A stretch of 64,000 nucleotides of DNA from assembly GCF_010367455.1 (NCBI RefSeq), contig NZ_WRPR01000148.1, positions 1-64,000 of the forward strand, in the 5' to 3' direction. Under the pieces are notes generated by a model, which was not told the origin of the DNA, searched no databases, and saw only the letters and a program-made list of their open reading frames with translations. The DNA comes from Candidatus Laterigemmans baculatus (lineage in GTDB: Bacteria > Planctomycetota > Planctomycetia > Pirellulales > Pirellulaceae). This document shows positions 25,609 through 34,347 of the stretch, piece after piece (within the stretch, counting starts at the first letter, position 1; every line of letters begins with the position of its first letter). A program made the translations under genes and the position numbers.

Positions 25609-27198
25609 ATGACTCGGCGACGTGTTCTGATTCAGTGGATCGGCCATAGCGACCTCAAAGCACTTGCTGCCACGCTGCCGGCGGACCGACGCCGCAAGGT
25701 GCTCGAATGCACCGGCGGTGACGCTGGCACTCAAACGGATCAGGGACCGACAAAGTGCCTGCTGTCAGAGGTCTCGTTCGATCGGGTGTTGCTGCTGAGC
25801 AATTACCCGCCTGCCATCAACCGTTGGTTTGCGGAGTGGGTCGGGACGCCCGTCACTTTCGTCCCTGTCGAGCTGCAGCGCCCGACCGATTACGGCCGCA
25901 TCTTCGAGATCTGCGAGCAGCAGTTGCGGGAGTTGAAAAGCGATCGCAGGTGGAGTGATGCAGAGATCTGCCTGCACCTCAGCCCGGGAACGCCTGCGAT
26001 GACGGCGGTGTGGCTGCTGCTGGGCAAGACGCGCTATCCGGCGACGTTCTACGAGACTTCCCGCGCCGGCAAAGTTTGGATCACGGACGTCCCGTTTGAG
26101 CTGCTCGACGTCATCCCCGACGTGCTGCAGAAGCCGGACTCCTACCTCCAGCATCTGGCGTCGGAGGCGCCGGCGGAAATCGATGGCTTCGAGGACATCG
26201 TTGGCAACAGCCAGCCGATCCGCGACGCCGTGGGGCGAGCCAAACGTGCGGCCATGCGGAGCGTCTCGGTGCTGCTGCTCGGTGAGAGCGGGACCGGCAA
26301 GGAGATGTTCGCCCAGGCGATGCACCGAGCTAGCCCTCGCAACGGCGCCCCGTTCAAGGCGATCAATTGCGCGGCGATTTCCAAGACGCTGCTTGAGTCG
26401 GAGCTGTTCGGCCACGCCAAGGGAGCGTTTACAGGAGCCGAGCAGCACCGCAAAGGGGCGTTCGAGGCGGCTGACGGCGGCACGATCTTTCTCGATGAAG
26501 TCGGAGAGTGCGACCTCGACACGCAGGCCAAGCTGCTGCGGGTGCTCCAGCCGATCACCGGCGAGGGCGTTGCCGTCCGCAAGGTATGTCGGCTCGGCGA
26601 AGAGAAGGACCGCAAGGTCGATGTGCGGATCATCGCGGCCACCAACCGCGACCTGCACGCAGCAATCTCACGCGGCGAGTTTCGCGAGGACCTGTACTAC
26701 CGGCTGGCGGCCGTCACGATCACACTGCCTCCGCTGAGGAACCGCCGCACCGACATCGCTGCGATCGCTGAGCGGTTGCTCGAGCAAATCAACCGCCAGT
26801 TCGCCGCGGAGGAGCCTGGCTACCGGCACAAAACGCTTTCTGCTTCCGCAACCGCGTTTGTGAAGGGGCACTCCTGGCCGGGGAACGTCAGGCAGTTGTA
26901 CAACGCTCTGGTTCAGACGGCCGTGCTCACCGACGGAGAAAAGATCGGTCGCCGCGAACTGGCCGCAGCCGCCGGGGAAACGCTGGCCGCGGGGGCCGGG
27001 GACGCCGCTGTAGCCGACCGCCCGCTGGGGAACGGGTTTAACCTGGACGAGCACCTGAATTCCATCCATAAACGTTACCTGGAGCGAGCGATGAGCGAAG
27101 CGAACGGCGTCAAGGCGGAAGCCGCCCGCCTGCTCGGCATGAAGAACTACCAGACCCTCGATGCGCAGCTGAAACGGCTGGGGGTGCGGGAGAATTAA
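25609..27198 (+). CDS. RtcR-like CARF/sigma54 AAA+/Fis transcriptional activator
   Basis: This 529-aa bacterial enhancer-binding protein has a Rossmann-like CARF-type sensor at residues 1-175 (VLLLSNYPP at 60-68 and the GT-type ligand loop LHLSPGTPAMTA at 122-133). The sigma54 AAA+ domain follows, with Walker A GESGTGKE (225-232), the sigma54-contacting loop GAFTGA (272-277) and Walker B GGTIFLDEVGE (290-300). A Fis-type helix-turn-helix lies near 495-525 (KAEAARLLGMKNYQTLDAQL). RtcR has the same order and senses RNA-end-derived ligands to switch on rtcBA. No rtcBA is present here; the divergent helicase-motor operon with a sigma54 promoter is the evident target. CARF domains generally bind nucleotides, so the ligand may be a cyclic oligonucleotide or RNA fragment. 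Confidence 0.88.
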   Translation: MTRRRVLIQWIGHSDLKALAATLPADRRRKVLECTGGDAGTQTDQGPTKCLLSEVSFDRVLLLSNYPPAINRWFAEWVGTPVTFVPVELQRPTDYGRIFEICEQQLRELKSDRRWSDAEICLHLSPGTPAMTAVWLLLGKTRYPATFYETSRAGKVWITDVPFELLDVIPDVLQKPDSYLQHLASEAPAEIDGFEDIVGNSQPIRDAVGRAKRAAMRSVSVLLLGESGTGKEMFAQAMHRASPRNGAPFKAINCAAISKTLLESELFGHAKGAFTGAEQHRKGAFEAADGGTIFLDEVGECDLDTQAKLLRVLQPITGEGVAVRKVCRLGEEKDRKVDVRIIAATNRDLHAAISRGEFREDLYYRLAAVTITLPPLRNRRTDIAAIAERLLEQINRQFAAEEPGYRHKTLSASATAFVKGHSWPGNVRQLYNALVQTAVLTDGEKIGRRELAAAAGETLAAGAGDAAVADRPLGNGFNLDEHLNSIHKRYLERAMSEANGVKAEAARLLGMKNYQTLDAQLKRLGVREN

Positions 27199-27322
27199 GG
27201 ACTGCGAGAGCCGTCCCAAGAGTTAAACGGCAGCCGTTGGCACACACGTTGCCAAAAGGGGCTCGTCGAGTCCGAACGGGCCAAAGACAGGCAGCAGCGC
27301 AAGAGCCGCAGGGAGAGCAAAA

Positions 27323-28789
27323 GTGATCACCGCGATCGAAATCGAAAACTTCAAGTGCTTCGGCCAGCGGCAGCGCATCACGGTGGCTCCGATCACACTA
27401 CTTTTCGGAGCGAATAGCGCAGGCAAATCGTCATTCTTCCAGTCACTGTTTTATCTGCAGCAGATCTTCGAGACGTACTCGGCAAATCCATTCGCTCTTT
27501 CGAGTTTTACGGACGGTTTTGACCTCGGCGGATATTCTCAAGTCGTTTTCGGGCACGAGATTGACAGGGAGATGACATTCCGTATCGAGTGTTGGGTTGA
27601 GGAGGAAGAAGTTCACATTCCTTTGCTTTTGCGGGGACAAGAGGAAGACGCCGGTATTTATTCCTTCGGTGCTTCCGAGATCGCAATCGAGTTAACCGTC
27701 TCAATAGCGGAAGACGGGTATGGGGGCATCGTGCGATGCTTCAAACTGTTTGCAGATGACAAACAGCTAGTCCAGTTCGAAGCTGGTGGGCTGGATGAGC
27801 TTGGCAAATTTCGCGATTTCACCGCGACATTCTTCTATGAAAACCTTGAGCAAAAGGTAGACGTCCCCGATCAGCGCGAGAACCCCTGGAAAACGTTCTA
27901 TGGCTACGGAGCCCTTCCCAGTCGTTATGATCCGCCGCTGTCGGCAGGAGTTCGCCTCGATGACAGGACACTTTCGGAAGAGGAGTTTCAGTTTGGCCGG
28001 GAAGTCGATCAGTTCTGTAGCGCTGCAGTAGAATGCGTTCGAAATCACCTAAACAATCTGCTTTACATCGGCCCGGTGAGGCAGGTGCCGCCTCCAAACT
28101 ATTCGCCAGTGCCACTACCGAGGTTGCAGCGATGGGCATCGGGACTAGCCGCTTGGGATATGCTGCACTATGGGGGTGGTGACCGCATCGCTCAGGTCAA
28201 TTTCTGGCTCGGTCCTGACCGACTCGACACCCGGATAAATATCGAATATCAACGACTGTTTGCACGCCCTGATATGCCGCGGCTTCCCGTTCAAAGTGAC
28301 CAGTCGCCGCGAATTCGTCTCAGGCCGCTGGTGACTGGTTCGGCAACGCCTGGTCCCGCTGTGCTCCGTGTGCAGGACGTAGGCTTCGGCATTTCACAGA
28401 TTCTTCCTGTCGTCGTGGCATTGCTTGTAGCCAAGGAAGACTACGTGCTCGTCGAGCAGCCTGAACTGCATTTGCATCCGCGTTTGCAAACGGAACTTGG
28501 TGATCTTCTGATTGAAGCCTGTGTCGGCGATGAGAAGACCAAGCGGGCCATCATGGAGACACACAGCGAGCATTTGATTCTGCGGGTCCTGCGTCGCATT
28601 CGTGAAACCACCGACGGAGAACTGCCGGACGGATTCCAGGAAGTCGGTCCGGGCGATGTCTCAGTAAATTATCTTGAGCCTGCTGAAGAGGGAACGAAGA
28701 TAATGCGCCTCCGCATCGATGACGACGGAGAGTTCGTCGACCGATGGCCGCATGGATTTTTTGATGAGCGAGCGGAGGAGCTGTTCTGA
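27323..28789 (+). CDS. AAA15/DUF3696 ATPase of defence module A
   Basis: This 488-aa SMC/OLD-like ABC-type ATPase has Walker A GANSAGKS (29-36), signature-like region VLRVQDVGFGISQILPVV, Walker B VLVEQPELHLHPRLQ and the H-loop METHSEHLILR. It ends with the DUF3696 tail (PHGFFDERAEELF). Between the halves is a long variable insert (about 60-330). It lacks a TOPRIM domain, unlike GajA or OLD nucleases, so it needs a partner for any nuclease action. It starts with GTG after AGGGAG. Its stop overlaps the next start (28787-28789), which couples it to the 308-aa gene. A second ATPase of the same kind is at 38914-40800. Confidence 0.85.
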   Translation: MITAIEIENFKCFGQRQRITVAPITLLFGANSAGKSSFFQSLFYLQQIFETYSANPFALSSFTDGFDLGGYSQVVFGHEIDREMTFRIECWVEEEEVHIPLLLRGQEEDAGIYSFGASEIAIELTVSIAEDGYGGIVRCFKLFADDKQLVQFEAGGLDELGKFRDFTATFFYENLEQKVDVPDQRENPWKTFYGYGALPSRYDPPLSAGVRLDDRTLSEEEFQFGREVDQFCSAAVECVRNHLNNLLYIGPVRQVPPPNYSPVPLPRLQRWASGLAAWDMLHYGGGDRIAQVNFWLGPDRLDTRINIEYQRLFARPDMPRLPVQSDQSPRIRLRPLVTGSATPGPAVLRVQDVGFGISQILPVVVALLVAKEDYVLVEQPELHLHPRLQTELGDLLIEACVGDEKTKRAIMETHSEHLILRVLRRIRETTDGELPDGFQEVGPGDVSVNYLEPAEEGTKIMRLRIDDDGEFVDRWPHGFFDERAEELF

Positions 28790-29715
28790 TGATCCATACG
28801 TTCGCCATCGAACCTAGCGTTCTCTCGGATCCTCTGAACCGTCGATACTTCCTAGAGCAGTTCGGTGTGTCTAAGGGGAGGGTTATAGCCGGACTCCCTC
28901 GCGAATGGCATCGGAAGGTGTATCGACTTCTCGCGGGTGAGATGAAGGATCGGGAGCGGCGTCTATATGAAGAGCAATTGCTGCATCTCCGCAAAGCAGT
29001 GCGGCCGCTCGACCCGCCGATCGAGACGGTGCCGAATATGGCCGAGTGGTTGCAGTACGCAGAGGACTACCAAATTTCCCATGAGAAGCCGTTCCGTGCA
29101 ATTGTCGCAGTAGAGAACCCTCGTGAACGAGAGTGGGTTATCAAAGCAGCCGAGGTAAACGAAGGATCGCCAAACTGGCACGTGAGACGGCAGGATAAAG
29201 TCCCTCGCACCCCCGAAAGCCTTGTTGAAGTGTCGCTCCCTTTGCTTGAGATCTCACGAGAGGTTCTGCTCGTCGACCCGTACTTCGATCCCAGTGCAAG
29301 TCGGTACGTAAAGTCGCTCAGAGCATTGATGACCGCCCTGGCTCCTAGAGCGAGAAAACTTGCAAGAGTCGAGCTGCATTGTTTTCGGCATCTCAACGCA
29401 GACGAGCAGTTCTGGAAACGTTGTGAGACGGTGTTGCCAGCGCTGATTCCCGAGGCGATGAGTCTATCTGTTCATCGCTGGAGTGCCGCAGTATCCGGAG
29501 AGCGGTTTCATCGCCGGTATGTGCTTACTGAGCAAGGCGGGATCGCTTTCGAAGGTGGGCTTGACTGCGGACGTGAAGGGGAGTCGACCGACGTGTTTCT
29601 GTTGGAAGACGAACTGCGACTCGTACGATGGGCTGAGTACCAGGCAGATTCGGACGTGTTTCAGCCCGATCCTGAAGGGCCGCGAGAGATCAGCGGCGAG
29701 GCATGGGTGACCTAG
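28789..29715 (+). CDS. Partner of the DUF3696 ATPase, possible PLD-fold protein
   Basis: In this 308-aa protein residues 150-290 read like a phospholipase-D-fold module: VLLVDPYFDPSASRYV, then RFHRRYVLTEQGGIAFEGGLD (about residues 242-262). The last segment stands where active PLD enzymes have HxK(x)4D, but here the lysine is replaced (HRR). It may therefore be a degenerate or differently acting nuclease. The N-terminal 100 residues are charged and helical and were not recognised. It is translationally coupled to the ATPase gene, which points to a two-component toxin/sensor or nuclease complex. The assignment rests on motif reading only. Confidence 0.55.
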   Translation: MIHTFAIEPSVLSDPLNRRYFLEQFGVSKGRVIAGLPREWHRKVYRLLAGEMKDRERRLYEEQLLHLRKAVRPLDPPIETVPNMAEWLQYAEDYQISHEKPFRAIVAVENPREREWVIKAAEVNEGSPNWHVRRQDKVPRTPESLVEVSLPLLEISREVLLVDPYFDPSASRYVKSLRALMTALAPRARKLARVELHCFRHLNADEQFWKRCETVLPALIPEAMSLSVHRWSAAVSGERFHRRYVLTEQGGIAFEGGLDCGREGESTDVFLLEDELRLVRWAEYQADSDVFQPDPEGPREISGEAWVT

Positions 29716-29855
29716 CCTCCCAGGCGACCGCCCTTTGAGACGACACTGAATTAGTTCCTCTCAGGCTTTCTGTGCGGTGATGGTTTGGAACGAATGAGTG
29801 CGGCTGCAAACCGCCTGCTGTTGAATGATTCGGATTCGACTCGGAAAAACACTGA

Positions 29856-31394
29856 ATGATCACTGGTGAAGTTAAGTCGCAGGTTGATGCGATTTGGAAT
29901 GCGTTTTGGACGGGTGGGATATCGAATCCGCTGGAGGTCATTGAGCAGATCACCTATCTGCTGTTCCTCAAACGGCTTGATGATCTGCATACGCTCGAGG
30001 AGAACAAGTCGACACGGCTCAAGAAGCCAATGGAGCGGCGGGTGTTTCCTGAGGGAAAGGATCCGAAGGGGCGTTCCTACGAGGATTTCCGCTGGTCCAA
30101 ATTCAAGCACTTCGCCCCCGCCGAGATGTTCGAGGTCGTCTCGCAGCACGTCTTCCCGTTCCTGCAAAAGCTCGGGGGCGACGGGTCGACCTACGCCCAC
30201 CACATGAAGGACGCCCGGTTCACGATTCCCACCGCAGCGCTGCTGGCCAAGGTGGTCGACATGATCGACCGGGTCCCGATGGAGGATCGGGACACCAAGG
30301 GCGATCTGTACGAGTATATGCTGGGCAAAATCGCCGCCGCGGGGCAGAACGGCCAGTTCCGCACTCCACGTCACATCATCCAGTTGATGGTCGAGATGAC
30401 CGAACCGGACGCGAAAGACGTGATCTGCGACCCGGCCTGCGGGACGGCCGGTTTCTTGGTCGCGGCCGGCGAATATCTACGCGACCATCGGCCGGAAGTG
30501 CTCCGCGACTCACGGCTGAAAAAGCACTTTCACGAGTCGATGTTTCACGGCTTCGATTTCGACAGCACGATGCTGCGGATCGGCAGCATGAACATGTTGC
30601 TGCACGGCGTCGAAAATCCCGCCATCCGCTACCGGGACTCGCTGGCTGAGGAGCACGGTGGGGAGGAGGAGCGGTACACGCTGGTGCTGGCCAACCCGCC
30701 CTTTGCCGGCTCGCTCGACTACGAGAGCTGCGCCAAGGATCTGCTGCAGATCGTCAAAACCAAGAAGACCGAACTGCTGTTCCTGGCCTTGTTCCTGCGG
30801 CTGCTCAAGCCGGGCGGCCGGGCGGCGATCATCGTTCCCGATGGGGTGCTGTTCGGGTCCTCGAAAGCCCACAAGACGCTACGGAAGATCTTGGTCGAGG
30901 ACCAGAAGCTCGACGGAATCGTTTCGCTTCCGGGCGGGGTCTTTAAGCCGTACGCGGGGGTTTCGACGGCGATCCTGCTGTTCACGAAGACGAATTCGGG
31001 CGGCACCGACCAGGTGTGGTTCTACGACATGGCGGCCGACGGAAAGTCGCTTGACGACAAGCGGACCGAATTACTCCCGCCGGAGAAGCAGGGTCCGGTG
31101 CCGAGCGTGCGGCTGGCGAAGGACGAGCACGCCAAGAACAACTTGCCCGACGTGCTGAAGCGGTGGGGTAAGCGGGACAAGGGGGAACGCAAGAACCCGC
31201 GGACGGCGCAGAGTTTTTGCGTGCCGAAAAGCGAGATCGCCGAGCAAGGTTATGACCTATCGATCAACCGCTACAAAGAAGTGGTGCACGAGGAGGTGGT
31301 GCACCGCCCGCCGCAAGAGATCCTGGCGGGGCTGGAGGAACTGGAAAATGAGATTCAGCGAGGCATGAAGGAACTGCGGGGGATGCTGAAGTGA
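29856..31394 (+). CDS. hsdM: Type I restriction-modification DNA methyltransferase subunit
   Basis: HsdM transfers a methyl group from S-adenosylmethionine to adenine in the sequence chosen by HsdS. The 512-aa protein has the N-terminal HsdM helical domain (VIEQITYLLFLKRLDDL), the GQFRTPRHI entry, SAM-binding motif I DPACGTAGF (192-200) and catalytic motif IV NPPF (280-283). Length and order are normal. The stop overlaps the start of hsdS by 4 bp. It is the first gene of a five-gene rightward operon that also holds an AbiE-type toxin-antitoxin pair. No promoter could be placed firmly in the 140 bp before it. Confidence 0.95.
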   Translation: MITGEVKSQVDAIWNAFWTGGISNPLEVIEQITYLLFLKRLDDLHTLEENKSTRLKKPMERRVFPEGKDPKGRSYEDFRWSKFKHFAPAEMFEVVSQHVFPFLQKLGGDGSTYAHHMKDARFTIPTAALLAKVVDMIDRVPMEDRDTKGDLYEYMLGKIAAAGQNGQFRTPRHIIQLMVEMTEPDAKDVICDPACGTAGFLVAAGEYLRDHRPEVLRDSRLKKHFHESMFHGFDFDSTMLRIGSMNMLLHGVENPAIRYRDSLAEEHGGEEERYTLVLANPPFAGSLDYESCAKDLLQIVKTKKTELLFLALFLRLLKPGGRAAIIVPDGVLFGSSKAHKTLRKILVEDQKLDGIVSLPGGVFKPYAGVSTAILLFTKTNSGGTDQVWFYDMAADGKSLDDKRTELLPPEKQGPVPSVRLAKDEHAKNNLPDVLKRWGKRDKGERKNPRTAQSFCVPKSEIAEQGYDLSINRYKEVVHEEVVHRPPQEILAGLEELENEIQRGMKELRGMLK

Positions 31395-32596
31395 CGGAAT
31401 GGCAGGCTCATCGCATGTCGGAATTAGTCGAGGAAGCTAAGCCTGGATTTGCATGCGGAAAGAACCCTGAGAGCGGCGTCTTCCAACTTAGGATGAATAA
31501 TGTAACGAAAGAGGGGCAGCTAGATCTTTCAAAGCAGCGCCGTGTTCCGAAAGAAACCAAGCGGCTCGCCTCATATTTGTTGGAGCCAGGGGATGTTTTG
31601 TTCAATGCTACGAATAGCCCCGACCTCGTTGGGAAGTCAGCATATTTCGATGGCCACCTTGAGCCGGTCGTATTCAGCAATCATTTTGTTCGGATACGTC
31701 CACGCAGGGATGTACTGGATGGACGCTATCTCGCCCGCTGGCTAACGTTTCAATATCAGCGGCGAATTTTTCAGTCAATGTGCCGGCAGTGGGTAAATCA
31801 GGCTACTGTTGGACGCGACTCGCTGCTCTCGCTCATGATTCCCCTTCCCCCCCTTCCCGAGCAGCGGCGGATTGCGGAGGTGCTGGATCGAGCGGAGGCG
31901 TTGCGGGCCAAGCGTCGCGCCGCCCTCGCCCAACTCGACGAGCTCACCCAGTCGATCTTTCATGAAATGATTGGGAGACGTGCGAATCCAATTGAGACGA
32001 TTGGCGACCTTCTGGAGCGAGGGGCGCTTTTGCTTCACAAAGATGGAAACCATGGGAGTCTTTATCCCAGGTCCGAAGACTTCGGGGAGGACGGTGTACC
32101 GTTTCTCTCCGCAAAATCGATTTCCGACGATGGCGAGTTGATAAGCGATCTCGTTGAAAGGCTGAAGCCGGAGAAAGCGAGCAGGTTAAGGCTCGGTTGG
32201 CTTCAGCCGGACGATGTTTTGCTTGCGCACAACGCGTCTGTTGGAAAGGTCGCGACTTACGATGGCCGGTTCAATAAAGCGATAATCGGCACATCTTTAA
32301 CGGCATTCCGTTCAAATCGCAGCGATCTTGATCCGGCATATTTGGCTGCAGCTTTGCGCTCTGTGGCATTTCAGCGCCAGCTTGAACAAAACATGGGGCA
32401 GACGACGCGGAATCAGGTTCCGATCACAGCACAACGTCGACTGGTCTTGCCTGTTCCCTCTATGGATACACAGCTAGCGTTCGCACGCCGCGCATCGGAA
32501 GTTGAACGTCTTAAAGCGTCCCATCGCCGATCGCTCGCCGAACTCGACGCGCTGTTTGCATCGCTGCAGGATCGGGCGTTTAGGGGGGAGCTTTGA
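31391..32596 (+). CDS. hsdS: Type I restriction-modification specificity subunit
   Basis: HsdS sets the DNA target of the complex. The 401-aa protein has two target-recognition domains, each ended by a conserved helical spacer: PLPPLPEQRRIAEVLDRAEAL with RRAALAQLDELTQSIF (about 155-190), then VPSMDTQLAFARRASEVERL with RRSLAELDALFASLQDRAF at the C-terminus. The two halves differ, so the recognition sequence should be bipartite and asymmetric. The gene is intact and coupled to hsdM. Confidence 0.93.
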   Translation: MTEWQAHRMSELVEEAKPGFACGKNPESGVFQLRMNNVTKEGQLDLSKQRRVPKETKRLASYLLEPGDVLFNATNSPDLVGKSAYFDGHLEPVVFSNHFVRIRPRRDVLDGRYLARWLTFQYQRRIFQSMCRQWVNQATVGRDSLLSLMIPLPPLPEQRRIAEVLDRAEALRAKRRAALAQLDELTQSIFHEMIGRRANPIETIGDLLERGALLLHKDGNHGSLYPRSEDFGEDGVPFLSAKSISDDGELISDLVERLKPEKASRLRLGWLQPDDVLLAHNASVGKVATYDGRFNKAIIGTSLTAFRSNRSDLDPAYLAAALRSVAFQRQLEQNMGQTTRNQVPITAQRRLVLPVPSMDTQLAFARRASEVERLKASHRRSLAELDALFASLQDRAFRGEL

Positions 32597-32679
32597 GAGA
32601 GAGTGACTGCGGCCCCGGTGGAAGGGGCGGCCGCAGCCGCCCGGGCCGGGGTGGCGGACGGGTTTGATCGCGTTTGCTT

Positions 32680-32711
32680 CTGTCAGAAAAAGAGGGTGTT
32701 TTTTCTGACAG
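32680..32711. promoter_or_regulatory. 12-bp perfect inverted repeat, candidate AbiEi operator
   Basis: CTGTCAGAAAAA (32680-32691) and its exact reverse complement (32700-32711) are separated by 8 bp. The repeat ends 14 bp before the chosen start of the antitoxin gene, next to its AAAGGA ribosome-binding site. AbiEi antitoxins of studied systems bind inverted repeats upstream of their own gene to repress it. A terminator role is less likely because the hairpin precedes a coupled gene. Confidence 0.55.
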
Positions 32712-32725
32712 CAAAGGACTCGTTC

Positions 32726-33334
32726 ATGGCGGAAACTATCGAAAATCGCCTTCTCAAACGCATCCGTGGCGCTGGTCGCGGTTCGGTGTTCATTCCGAGC
32801 CAGTTTACCGACCTGGGCGGGAGGGCGGCAATTGACCAGGCCCTCTCGCGCCTCGCGGCTAGCGGGACCATCCGCCGCTTGGCACGGGGCGTTTACGACT
32901 ACCCCAAAACTCACCCCGTGATGGGCGAGCTCGCGCCAACGGCGGAGGCGGTTGCCAAAGCCATCGCAGGCCGGGACCAGACCCGTCTGCAGCCGGCCGG
33001 TGCGCATGCCGCAAACTTGTTGGGATTGTCGGAGCAGGTGCCGGCCAAGGTTGTCTATCTGACCGACGGAGCGACCCGCACCGTTCAGGTTGGCGGCCAA
33101 ACGATTCAGCTCCGTCAAACGACGCCACGAAACATGGCGGCTGCGGGACGCTTGAGCGGTTTGGTAATCCAGGCGCTGCGGCATCTGGGTAAAGAGCAGG
33201 TAACGGAACAACATATCGCTCAGCTCAAGCGAAATCTGCCGCTCAGCCAACGTCGAACCTTGCTGAAGGATCTGAAGCTCGCGCCCGTTTGGATGCACCC
33301 GCTGTTTCGCCAATTAGCGGAGGACGAGGAATGA
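32726..33334 (+). CDS. AbiEi-type antitoxin (DUF6088 family)
   Basis: This 202-aa protein has an N-terminal winged helix (VFIPSQFTDLGGRAAIDQAL, then RRLARGVYDYPKTHP) typical of the AbiEi/DUF6088 antitoxins, which repress their own operon and neutralise an AbiEii nucleotidyltransferase toxin. ATG 32726 was chosen because it has a clear AAAGGA site and follows the inverted repeat; the frame is open back to 32603, but that part would cover the repeat. The stop overlaps the toxin start (ATGA, 33331-33334). Its position between hsdS and hsdR suggests it guards the restriction operon or was inserted into it. Confidence 0.85.
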   Translation: MAETIENRLLKRIRGAGRGSVFIPSQFTDLGGRAAIDQALSRLAASGTIRRLARGVYDYPKTHPVMGELAPTAEAVAKAIAGRDQTRLQPAGAHAANLLGLSEQVPAKVVYLTDGATRTVQVGGQTIQLRQTTPRNMAAAGRLSGLVIQALRHLGKEQVTEQHIAQLKRNLPLSQRRTLLKDLKLAPVWMHPLFRQLAEDEE

Positions 33335-34347
33335 AGCTGGAGTTTCTTCGACTCCCGGCGGCCGAACGGGGTGCTTACTTCAGCGAGGCGGCAGCTCGGC
33401 GAGGTGTGTCGCCGATCATCCTGGAAAAGGACTTCTGGGTCTGCTGGATGCTCGGCATCTTATTCGAGTCTCCGTTCGCCAGCGACATCGTCTTCAAAGG
33501 GGGCACCTCGCTCTCGAAGGTCTTCGGCGTGATCGATCGTTTCTCCGAGGATATCGATCTCTCACTCTCGCCGGAGTTTTTGGAGTTGCCGGAGATTGGC
33601 ACGCCTCCGAGTCGAAACAAGGCGAACGAGTGGATGGAGAAAGCGGAGGCCGCTTGCGCGGCTGCAGTTCGCGACCGGTTGCAGCCGACACTCGAGGAGT
33701 CTGTAACCGAGGTGCTGGGTGAATCGACGTCGGCTTGGCTGGAGTTCCAAATCGACTCGATTTCGAATTCACCGGTTCTCTTGTTTCACTACCCAACGAC
33801 GCAGCCAGCGGGCTTCGCTTATCTCCGACGTTCCGTGAAGCTGGAGTTTGGCTCCCTGACCGATCAGCGCCCGACCGGACGGCACTCGGTGAAGCCGTGG
33901 CTGGCGGAAATCTTTCCAGTCGCCTTTCCGGATTGGGAATGCGAGGTTGTCGCCCTGGAGATTGAACGCACCTTCTGGGAGAAAGCGACTATTCTGCATG
34001 CGGAGCATTTTCGCCCGGCTGAGAAGTCGACGTCCGAACGCTTTTCCCGCCACTACGCCGACACCGCCGCCCTGGCTAGCCATGCCAGTGGTCTCTCCGC
34101 AATTGAACAAGCGGAAGCACGGGAGCGGGTCGTCCGCTGGAAGTCACAGTTTTTCGGGAGCGCTTGGGCTCGTTACGATCTTGCGGTTCCAGGTTCGTTT
34201 CAGTTGCTGCCGTCCCAAGACCGCATTCGCGAACTGGAGCGGGACTACGAAGCAATGAAAGACATGTATCTTACCGAGCCGTCGTCGTTCACAGACGTGT
34301 CGGCAACTCTGCAACACCTAGCCGATCGCATCAATGGGAAAACATGA
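33331..34347 (+). CDS. AbiEii-type nucleotidyltransferase toxin
   Basis: This 338-aa protein has the minimal nucleotidyltransferase signature of AbiEii toxins: VFKGGTSLSKVFG (54-66) followed by DRFSEDIDLSL (69-79), giving the GS/T and DxD catalytic elements. The upstream LEKDFWVCWML segment is also conserved in the family. AbiEii toxins act by adding nucleotides to cellular RNA, such as tRNA ends, in related systems. ATG 33331 was chosen because it overlaps the antitoxin stop; the frame opens upstream at 33289 inside the antitoxin gene. The 3' end overlaps hsdR by 14 bp. Confidence 0.88.
   Translation: MKLEFLRLPAAERGAYFSEAAARRGVSPIILEKDFWVCWMLGILFESPFASDIVFKGGTSLSKVFGVIDRFSEDIDLSLSPEFLELPEIGTPPSRNKANEWMEKAEAACAAAVRDRLQPTLEESVTEVLGESTSAWLEFQIDSISNSPVLLFHYPTTQPAGFAYLRRSVKLEFGSLTDQRPTGRHSVKPWLAEIFPVAFPDWECEVVALEIERTFWEKATILHAEHFRPAEKSTSERFSRHYADTAALASHASGLSAIEQAEARERVVRWKSQFFGSAWARYDLAVPGSFQLLPSQDRIRELERDYEAMKDMYLTEPSSFTDVSATLQHLADRINGKT

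Noticed and set aside
25609-27198. Straight annotation of the regulator as RtcR controlling RNA repair
   Set aside because: The domain order fits RtcR, but no rtcA or rtcB lies nearby, and the sigma54 promoter serves a helicase-motor operon instead.
32680-32711. The inverted repeat as an intrinsic terminator after hsdS
   Set aside because: It ends beside a ribosome-binding site of a downstream gene in the same operon and has no T-run after the right arm. An operator fits better.
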